Origin: Gnetum montanum
Taxonomy: Eukaryota; Streptophyta; Gnetopsida; Gnetales; Gnetaceae
NCBI GenBank assembly: GCA_015680685.1
Contig: MNCI01020185.1
Span: 62,001 to 126,000 of the forward strand
Reading direction: 5' to 3'
DNA length: 64,000 nt
Part shown: piece after piece, positions 56,118 to 64,000 of the stretch
Layout of the letters: the number at the start of each line of letters is the position of its first letter
Numbering within the stretch: position 1 is the first letter of the stretch
Translations under genes and position numbers: made by a program
The notes under the pieces: model-generated
The model's input: the letters and a program-made list of their open reading frames with translations, nothing else
What the model was told of the DNA's origin: nothing
Databases searched by the model: none

Positions 56118-57830
56118 ATGTCTTCTTCTTCGCACAAGAGCACTTCACTGCCTAGGACTAATACAAGAGACAGTCGGCAGCATAACACACGTAACCAAGA
56201 TCCGCCAGTTCCTTAACAATTTCAGGTGGTATATACTCATCATGATGAGTATGTACCCAACTTTACCTTTATTCTCCATCAAGATGAACAACTGCGTTGA
56301 AGAGACTTGGAAGGTAACATTGTGTTGGCTCCAGATCGATCAGTCCCCAACATGCTCCTTCGTGCTCTCTCATGAATAGGCATGTCATTTTTGTATGTGA
56401 AATATGTTGCATGCGATCATGACACAAGGGACTACCATCTCATAGAAGCACAACATCAAAGGGACTTGCGACAGGAGAGATACCATACATCCTCGAAGGG
56501 TAAATGGTCCCATAATGCTTCGCTTGTCTTGAGTGAAATTGAGGGTGGCGAACCTACTTCAATAGGTTCCCTACCAAATGATGTTCCTCCTCCTAACAAT
56601 GGTTAGGAGGTGGTGTATCAGAACCTACACTCTACTATTCACAACTCTAGTTCTAATACCCATGAACATGAAGTGTTCAAAGAACGAACACAATCACACG
56701 ATAAGAGCAAACATTCTGATTGTGATCATGATCAAGGCCAAGACCATTGAAGAGAAGGTAGAAAACACTGTCATGGCGATGGTTCTCCTTCTTCTTCACC
56801 TTCATCGTCACATTCACCCTCTCATTTAGTGTCTGAACATAGTCATAAGAAAACTAACCATGAGGATAAAGGTAAAAAGAGTGAAAAACATCGACGAGAC
56901 AGTCGAGAACAAGGACGAGGGCACTCTAAGGAATCAAGGCATGGAAGAAGGAAGAGTAGGGAACCATGTAGACACCATAGACGCTATGAACGAGATGATC
57001 ACAAAGAACCCCTACTCGCNTTGTTCCCAAGGACACTAGTGAAAGAAGCTGAAAGCTAGTACCGATTCTTATAACCAAAATCTATTCAGAGGTGGAGTAC
57101 AATGTTAGAACTATTTAATGATACGTACCAAACATACTCTCGAGTGTCTAACTAGTGAAAGCAAATCCAAGGATGGAAGCAAGAAAATCATGAACCCTTG
57201 GATGCTACCATGGGACGCTATTACACACTGTTACATTGTTGCCTTGGCCATGGTTATTTGCAACAGGATCAACTACGCTATCTCGTAGATGGACTTAGGC
57301 ATGAAACAAGAAGAACCCTTGGGACGTATGCCCAAGGAAGGTTATCGAAGCTTAGGTCTTATCAAATCCATAGATTGCTAGAGCAAGTAGCCAAAGAAGA
57401 AGGTGAGCTATGGAAGAGAGAAAGTGCAGAAGAGTACAATCGAGATCCTTCCCTCCGAAAAAGGGGAGTGAGATTCTATGAGGAGGAGGAAGAGTCACCA
57501 TTCGAAGAGATGGTGAATAGGAAAACCTTGCCGCTCCAAAAGTTAACAATCGAAGTATCAGCAAAGGTACACCAAATGTGGGACTCCCTAGATAGTAGGT
57601 TTAAAACTATTCTTAAGATTGTAGAGGAGTCTAGAGAGCGAGGTAGTGAGCATGACAAAAAGAAAAAGAGAGAAGTAGACAAGGCACGTAACAAGGGTAA
57701 CGATAAAATGGCCATCACTAAAGAGGTTGTGGATTCAAACATAAACAATGACGGTGGATGTGAGATATGCCAATACGACCATCCTAAGGAATTTTTTCTA
57801 GTAATCTTACATCTATAAGAGTCTAGGGTG
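56118..57830 (+). pseudogene. Gag of element E
   Basis: ATG at 56118 (MSSSSHKSTSLPRTNTRDS), followed by an N-terminal part with stops, then a very basic H/R/K/S stretch (56829-57010; HRRDSREQGRGHSKESRHGR). A capsid-like segment (57198-57420; YLQQDQLRYLVDGLRHETRR, RLLEQVAKEEGELW) resembles plant gypsy gag. A K/E-rich linker leads to a degenerate zinc motif, CEICQYDHP (about 57760), that lacks the last Cys. An N at 57020 interrupts the frame. Confidence 0.78.
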
Positions 57831-58946
57831 TATGCACTCAATCCACGATTTAATAAATGGTAAGCACCTCGACGGTTACCTTATCTCCAAGGTAACCCAA
57901 GGTAATTCCACCAACCTTCAACATATTATCCAAGTGGAACTCCACCACAACCCATTGAGCAACATCAATAGTGGCAATACCCACAGTCATGTGGAATGCC
58001 ACCACCAAGGCAACAATAGCCCTACCGGAAACCAAACCCATATGACTACTACGTGCAGCATCCAATCTCTCCATGTGACCCTGTTGGTCACGTTACACCA
58101 CAATAGCACTACCAAGCTCGTGATTATTTTAGAACTCCTTCTTCTAGGGGAGATAACTCACAAGCATACCATCCTTCAAATCCACCTGCAACTCTCACAC
58201 CGATAGCTCCATTACCACCTACTCCAGCAATGCAAGGGGAACTCCATACTCAACTGCAGCAACGCAATGCCACAAGGGCTGAGAATACTCAACCCACTGT
58301 TGGTTCTAACAACCGTATAAAGAGACAACCTTTCTTTAGAACCAACAACCCAACCAAGCCCTCACAACCATAAGCAGTTGAACCTATGAATACCTCCCCA
58401 TCAAATAAGGCTTCAAAGATCCCTTCAAACCAAACACCGAGCTCAACGCATACGGTTATGTTAACACATGTTGTTACTGACTGGATTAAGGTAGGCCACC
58501 TTCCCAGGAAATTCTCTCATCTTGGAAGCCCTCTAATCTATCTCCAAGTCACTGGGAATGAACCATACAAATCTCTTCTGGACTCAGGTTCCAGAGTCAA
58601 CCTAATATCACAAGAGATGTACAAAGCCTGGAACCTGCCTCCATTAATGAAGAGTAATATTCACCTAGAGTTAGCTAAATAGTCTATCATTGTTCCCTTG
58701 GGACTAGTGGAGGACATCGTTACCACTATGTGTGGGTGGTCGTACCCAGCTGATTTCCTAGTGATACAAGTAAAAAATGATAAAGAGGACTTTCCAATAA
58801 TAATGGGAATGGCATGGCTAAGTACTATAAATGCACGTCTAGGAATCTATGATCTTTCCTTGGAAATATCTAAGGAAAACACTTTTGGGAAGATCGAGAA
58901 GAAGAAGATTCCATGCATCGCATATAGTGATACAGGGTGCAATTGA
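57831..58946 (+). pseudogene. Linker and aspartic protease of element E
   Basis: A P/Q/H-rich linker to about 58380 is followed by HTVMLTHVVTDWIKVGHLPR (58447) and YKSLLDSGSRVNLIS (58569-58613, Asp codon 58581-58583). FPIIMGMAWLSTINARLGIYD lies at 58792 and EISKENTFGKIEKKKIPCIA at 58864. The active-site Asp is kept here but lost in C. One stop (after LELAK) splits the frame. Confidence 0.85.
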
Positions 58947-59509
58947 GTGCAGAAATCATGGGTTGAGCAAAGTTTAGCATTTCCTACATGCAACTAGTAT
59001 GCACAAGACCTTAACCTACAAAAGTGCTTGTATGCAATAGCCACACAACAAAGAGACACCCAGTGGCTAATAGCTAATCAAGTGAACAACTCACTAACGT
59101 GCATGGAACTAACTAAGGGAATAATCAATGCTTACATCGAAAGCATAGATGAACTTGAGTAGGTCCGTCACCATTTCCAAACCTTAACCTAAAAACATCA
59201 ATTGGGGAAAGCTGGAAATTCCTAAAAAATTCAAACAAGCACTCTGATAAGATGTTGTTAGTCAATGTGCAACAGACCAAACCCTTCCATGAACTTAAAA
59301 TGGTCAGTGCCCATAATACCTCTGACAAGGGACAACCCTGCTCATTATTTCAGATCTCCCCCTTCCAACTTAATCATGGGGGAGATGGCCACCTCTGCTG
59401 ATCAATTGAGGCCCTTGATTCCTTTTTAAGTTTTTGTTTTACACATTTTTAAAAAAAAAATTCTTTAACTTTTCTTATTTTTGTTTTGCAACATTGTTCA
59501 TACTTTTTT
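58947..59509 (+). other. Post-protease remnant and pol end of element E
   Basis: A short stretch still matches the protease-RT spacer of C (NSLTCMELTKGIINAYIESI...DELE near 59090-59160). It then jumps to the pol C-terminal wording and atgggggagatggcc (59376). The junction of the deletion is within about 59170-59340. T-rich filler follows to the gap. Confidence 0.65.
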
Positions 59510-59744
59510 NNNNNNNNNNNNNNNNNNNNNNNNNNNNNNNNNNNNNNNNNNNNNNNNNNNNNNNNNNNNNNNNNNNNNNNNNNNNNNNNNNNNNNNNNNN
59601 NNNNNNNNNNNNNNNNNNNNNNNNNNNNNNNNNNNNNNNNNNNNNNNNNNNNNNNNNNNNNNNNNNNNNNNNNNNNNNNNNNNNNNNNNNNNNNNNNNNN
59701 NNNNNNNNNNNNNNNNNNNNNNNNNNNNNNNNNNNNNNNNNNNN
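59510..59744. other. Assembly gap (235 N) in the 3' region of E
   Basis: Unsequenced; the flanks match the C 3' region, so the gap probably holds T-rich sequence. Confidence 0.99.
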
Positions 59745-61037
59745 CAATAAAATAGTGAGAATTCAAAGCACACCCCTTAGAAAAAATAATCATCTAGGCT
59801 ACAAGCACTGGTTATGGAACTAAACAAATGTGTTCCCTCTAACTAAGACCCTCTCTCTCGCTTCCTACTTTTTCCTTTCTCGTTTCCTCAAAATGGTGGT
59901 GACTCTTTGGTGGAAGCATTCTTGTTACTTCAAGTGGATGGATTGGCCAAGTGTATTAATGCAAAGTCATTGGATGTGGATTGTTTCAGGCTAGACTTGG
60001 AATGAGATCTACTAAGTCACATTAACAATAAATACATAAGGGGCTGTACACCACCTTGTTCTCAGGACTCTATTCCATTCTCTTCTTTCCATCATTCTTT
60101 CTCCATTTTCCATGTCATTGTCGATTGTATCAGTAGTCTATATGTTGGTTGATGCATTGTTGTCTTTTTGGTAAATCCTTGTGGTTAATACTTTAACTCT
60201 TTCTTTTGAACAACATTTTCAGAGCCTACGGACTCTTTGAATGTGGGTTTGTCAAGGCATAAAGGGCATGAGCCTACTTTGGGAAGGATCCACTGGCATT
60301 CCTATTTGGTGCATCGGTTAACTTCTTTCCCTTAAACATTTTTGCAATCACCATTTTTTTTCTTCATTACCATCTCTGGCATCCATTTAATGGCATTGAC
60401 ATTGTTTCCTTTTCTCCATATTTCTTTTTCCTTATCTTTTTCCATTCTATCGCTATAGGAGGATCGCTCTTAGTCATGGGGGTCCTAGTCCAATTTTTTC
60501 AATTTTCTCCTAACCCCTACACCTTGGGTAGTCACCAGTGTTATATCTCCAAAATTCATATTAGCCATATCACAACTCAGCTAATGGACCATACACCGAG
60601 GCAAGGTATCAGCTACATTGTGATTTACTTATCCTTGCTAATATGAGACTATGTTGTGTGTGCAAATGGTAATCATACAACAATGGACTGGTGTTGGAGG
60701 AAACACTTAGGATGGACTAGTGCTAGAACAGTTATGCAAGGAATAAGATTGATGGCATGGTTATGGATGGACAATGGAAGGCACAGTTTTGGTGTCGACA
60801 GCAATACATCTTCTTCTTTTCTCTCTCTTTTCTCTTAGCTGCCAAATAAGGTTGGATGTCAAATATGTATAGTGTTCACTCTTGTGGTCATGAACACTAA
60901 TATTTCCATATATTGTAATGATGATATGTTCACGTGTCACCCCATTCATCATTAGTGTCATTCAAGTCAATAATCCCATACCTTCCCAATATTTTGTAAG
61001 GAACTCGAGGACGATTTTTCATTTAGTCATGGGGGTA
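59745..61037 (+). other. 3' untranslated region and polypurine tract of E
   Basis: Starts with words shared with C (gaattcaaagcacacccc, ggctacaagcactggttatgg). It includes gagcctactttgggaaggat (60269), shared with B at 13650. The tract gtcatgggggta (61026-61037) abuts the LTR; another gtcatgggggtcc is at 60475. No coding domain is recognised. Confidence 0.65.
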
Positions 61038-61802
61038 TGATGAGCTGCAAGATCGCGTACATGATATCGCATCCTATCTCATTTTCTATAAATAAGAGGT
61101 GGCTTCCCTTGTTCAAGGGAGTTAGACTTAGACCCTTAGCTAAACTCTTGCAGTTTTACCATTCCAGAGTTAGAATAATTCCGGTGTGCCCATAGTAGGA
61201 GTCATAGAGTAAACGAATATTTATTCGAGCAATTTGTACATGAGCACACATTTTTGTATAATAATAAAGACAAACTTTGTGATAAACCTTGCAGCATACA
61301 TATTAAGCTAAATAGTAATTAATTATTGTTGAATGTTTAAATGCTTTCCTAGTTAGTTAATCTCTCTCTCAACCCTTGACTCTCCTAGTTAAGTGCACTC
61401 AGAACGACAGCTTTGAGCATGTGTGTAGCGCTTGGTAACCCAGTAATGATTAGCGTTTGGTAATCCTAGTAGCATTACACTAGTTCAAGATGTGTGCAGC
61501 AAGTGGGAACAGATACTGGTGTTAAGAACAATTAGAACTTAGTTAGTGAATAGTTAATGTTTTTATCTACTCAAGGCACTAGCTTCATTAATTGTAGTTA
61601 ATGATGAAACCATAAATTTCTATCTACTCAAGGCACTAGCACCTTCATATAATGTTTTTAGATGAAAAATGAAAAATGAAGGAAATATTTGATAGANGTT
61701 ACATTAAGGCGCGTAAGCACTTAGTCCTTGGAGTTCAACTGGATCGCACGTGAAATGCTCATATTTGTATGGGTGAGTGTAGGGGTACCTCGCCACTCAT
61801 CA
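61038..61802 (+). repeat. LTR of element E (3' LTR, with extra or misjoined segment)
   Basis: tgatgagctgcaagatcgcg to cactcatca; TATA word ttctataaataagagg near 61085. Segment 61405-61696 has no counterpart in the 5' LTR, and its last 94 bases equal 62788-62881 within the copia element except at about one position. It stops at an N (61697), so at least part is likely a misassembly. Confidence 0.8.
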
Positions 61803-61807
61803 GTAAG

Positions 61808-61997
61808 TAAATCAAGTTTTAGAAGATATGCTCTAGGCCTATGTAGTTCAATATAAGAAAAAATGAAATCAAATGCTTCCATTAGTTAAATTTGCATTTA
61901 ATAACAATTATTAAGCAAGCATTAAGACATTTTCTTATGAAATACTTTATGGTATCACCCCTCTGTTGGACTACTATGTATCAAAGATATCGCTAAT
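61808..61997 (+). pseudogene. Integrase of element D, continuation
   Basis: VNQVLEDML-stop-AYVVQYK, then LPLVKFAFNNNY-stop-ASIKTFSYEILYGITPLL. This is the normal gypsy integrase continuation of the part ending at 55460. It is cut at about 61997 by the copia LTR. Confidence 0.8.
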
Positions 61998-62329
61998 TGT
62001 ATAAACACATCATTATGCTTTGTATTTTTACTGTATTTCTTTTCACCATGATACACCATCTATTATGTTTTCACATTGTGTTTCCACTATTACAATATGT
62101 CCATCATCATGATGTCATACTATTTTTTGTTTAGTTATTAATTTTTATTAATCCATTTTTAATACTTAATTATAATCTTTACTCATGATTATGACTATTC
62201 GTTCTATTAATGCAACACTTTGTGTATCTTAAATATCAAGGCTATGATGTTTGAATGTATGTCTTTCATTCTCTTCTCTTCGATTCTTTGGCTATTAAGG
62301 TACTCATCATTGATCCTACAAACTTCACA
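61998..62329 (+). repeat. Probable 5' LTR of copia element F
   Basis: TG at 61998 and CA at 62328-62329 directly before the primer site; 332 bp is normal for copia. The left edge is inferred from where the D integrase stops making sense. Confidence 0.55.
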
Positions 62330-62347
62330 TGGTATTAAAGTAGGTTA
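62330..62347 (+). promoter_or_regulatory. Primer binding site of F, initiator Met-tRNA type
   Basis: TGGTATTAAAGTAGGTTA resembles TGGTATCAGAGC, the usual copia site, with two changes in the first twelve bases. Confidence 0.8.
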
Positions 62348-62429
62348 GTGACTAACTATACATTCAAAATCCATTCATAATCATGATGAGAGTTAGAACT
62401 AATGTATCATTATCTGAGATTCAAGTATT

Positions 62430-63190
62430 GAAAGCTTCAAACTATCACATTTGAAAACTCCACATGAGATTTCTACTGCAAGGTAATGGTTTGAAAGGAA
62501 CCCTAGTTGAAGCTACTGCAATTAATGATGATAAAAAGATAACACAAACGTTAATTACATTGAGTGTGTCTAGCAAATTTATGCAACTAGTACAAAAACA
62601 AAATTCTACATACAAAATATGGAAAAAGCTAGAAAAAATATTTGAATTCAAGAATGAATTAAAGTTGGTGTCCCTTTCGAACTTATTAAATTTCCTTTGT
62701 TTAAAAGAAGGTGAACCTATGGCTACCCTTGTATAGAAGGTGTCAGCATTGTAGGCTCTATTATAAGCTCAAAATGCCTAAGTTTTAGATGAAACCATAA
62801 ATTTCTATCTACTCAAGGCACTAGCACCTTCATACAATGTTTTTAGATGAAAAATGAAAAATGAAGGAAATATTTGATAGAGTTATGTGCAAATATCCTA
62901 GAAGAAGAACTAGAGATGAGTGCATACACCTCAACATTAGAACCAAATTCTCAAGCAATGGTGGTGAAATTGGAAGGATATCAAAAAAGATAAAGAGTTT
63001 CAAGGTATTGTCACATTTATAAAAGGGAGGGTAATCATGACATTTATCATTGTTATGATAATCATAACAATCCTAGGGTTAAGTTCATGACAAAAAGGAA
63101 AGAAAATAAGTTTGTCTAAAATTAAGTAAAAAAGTTAAGTAAAACAAACTAAAAACAAGTTGAATCAAAGCTTGAAACTACCAATGTTGT
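62430..63190 (+). pseudogene. Gag of copia element F
   Basis: ASNYHI-stop-KLHMRFLLQGNGLKGTL (about 62434) and IWKKLEKIFEFKNELKLVSL...LLNFLCLKEGEPMATLV are the copia gag (UBN2-type) blocks. A degenerate zinc-knuckle site, CHIYKREGNHDIYHC, lies near 63011-63055 with one Cys replaced. Stops and frameshifts lie between 62735 and 63000. Confidence 0.8.
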
Positions 63191-63215
63191 AAAGAAAGAG
63201 GCTCAACCTCCCACC

Positions 63216-63530
63216 ATGGACTTTAATGCTCCCCTTGTAAATGACACCTCAGATAATTCTTTTTACATTCATTCTAGATCCTCACATCATTTTATAGTAA
63301 ATTTATCATTATTAACAAATATAAAGAACATGAAAAATCCATACTATGTAAGAATTGAATATGGTTTATTGATAAAAATTGTTAAACATGGGCACTTAAT
63401 CATTTCAGAACTAAATTAAAAGATGTTGACTATAACAAAGAATTTTCCATGACTTTAACTTTAGTATTCCAATTAAAAAATGAAGGTTTAAGTGTTAAAT
63501 TTGAGAAAAACAAGTTGACATGTCTTATTA
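63216..63530 (+). pseudogene. Copia-type protease of F, catalytic Asp lost
   Basis: FYIHSRSSHHFIVNLSLL corresponds to the copia motif 'W-x-x-D-S-G-A-S-H-H'. Here His stands for the catalytic Asp and Arg for Gly. The downstream VRIEYGLLIKIVKHG also fits the family. Confidence 0.75.
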
Positions 63531-64000
63531 AATGATACACTATGGCAATGTTACTATAGCCTATGATGTAGCACATAATGATATATTTAAAATGTTGGAT
63601 CACCATGTTGAAAGAATATATGTGATGGCAAATAAAGATTCACTAGGAAAATGGCATCTAATACTTGGACATGCAAATATAAAAATCCTAAAGAAGATGC
63701 ATCAAGTTTTTTTGAGATTCTCAAGTTTGATAAAAATGAAGTACTTGATTATGCCTCTTGTAATTTTGAAAAAATGCATCATCTACAATTTACAAGACAC
63801 CTGAGATTAAGACCATAAGACCACTTGAGATAATACATTCAAATGTATGTGGATCCTTTTCATTATGAGGAATAAAAAATGAAGATAATTTTTTTATCTT
63901 TATTGATAATTTCAATCGAATGATGTGGCTTTTGAAATGGCCATAAATTCATAGGTGTTCGAAAAATTTAAATATCTTAAAATAAGAATTATGAATACAA
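63531..64000 (+). pseudogene. Pre-integrase and integrase start of F
   Basis: GKWHLILGHANIKILKKMHQ (63639) is the His-containing gag-pre-integrase segment. IRPLEIIHSNVCGSFS (about 63817) and IDNFNRMMWLLKW (about 63903) are the start of the copia integrase core, with Asn in place of the first catalytic Asp (HSN for HSD). The window ends inside the core. Confidence 0.8.

Larger units (their letters stand above)
55461..61802 (+). mobile_element. LTR retrotransposon E, gag-protease relative of C
   Basis: The LTRs are 55461-55973 and 61038-61802, with flanking 5-mers GCAAG (55456-55460) and GTAAG (61803-61807). Removal restores the D integrase (T-K-Q then V-N-Q-V-L-E-D). A primer site, gag and protease follow, then the phrase that ends pol in C. 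RT, RNase H and integrase are absent. Gag-protease matches C, so E is a deletion derivative that could only move with help. Contains a 235-base N gap. Confidence 0.88.
61998..64000 (+). mobile_element. Ty1/copia retrotransposon F, 5' part, cut by window end
   Basis: A probable 5' LTR (61998-62329), a Met-tRNA-type primer site, gag, protease and integrase start are in copia order on the plus strand. It interrupts the D integrase. The 3' LTR and target repeat are outside the window. Confidence 0.82.

Noticed and set aside
1-64000. CRISPR arrays, operons or prophage-like features
   Set aside because: The repeats are minisatellites inside plant LTR retrotransposons; coding content, introns, SINE and primer sites are plant-type.

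Overview
The window looks like intergenic DNA of a plant with a large genome, possibly a gymnosperm, though the species cannot be named from the sequence. Almost all of it is nested, decayed LTR retrotransposons. I see no recognisable host gene and no bacterial-type feature. Elements are lettered A to F, G and H for reference.

Layout, left to right: (1) 600-14345 holds an old plus-strand Ty3/gypsy integrase (B), split in two by a complete minus-strand Athila-like element (A, 973-11465). (2) 14688-15137 and 49297-51690 are two halves of an unrecognised decayed ORF ('gene X'), split by minus-strand gypsy element C (15138-49291, exact 5-bp target duplication CCTAT). (3) C is interrupted by G (17460-44416, duplication CTAAA), a Tat/Ogre-like plus-strand gypsy element with dual RNase H. 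G carries a long intron between protease and reverse transcriptase. (4) That intron contains H (26707-35987, duplication ATAGT), a relative of G that keeps gag and protease but has no RT, RNase H or integrase. (5) 53440-61997 is a chromovirus-like pol (D), interrupted by a tRNA-like SINE (53578-53728) and by E (55461-61802), a gag-protease relative of C. (6) 61998-64000 is the 5' part of a Ty1/copia element (F), cut by the window end.

The most unusual content is inside the G intron. The minus strand carries a gene-like series of about eleven exons (37302 down to 23656) with GT-AG borders. Intron phases agree at nine of the ten junctions, the tenth (exon 2/3) being undetermined, once two single-base frameshifts are allowed for. 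It predicts a protein of roughly 1,000 residues with basic, NLS-like segments and charged, coiled-coil-like stretches. It has stop codons and was split by H, so it is now a pseudogene, but it must have been an intact antisense gene carried by the element. G and H also share a dispersed short motif in the non-coding zones next to their coding blocks, and their LTRs hold different arrays built on GCGTA/TACGC dyads.

Relative order of insertion from nesting: B before A; gene X before C, then G, then H; D before the SINE, E and F. All coding regions contain stops and frameshifts, so nothing here should be read as a working gene. Two long N runs (30131-30420, 59510-59744) and nine single Ns mark assembly breaks, several flanked by duplicated sequence.
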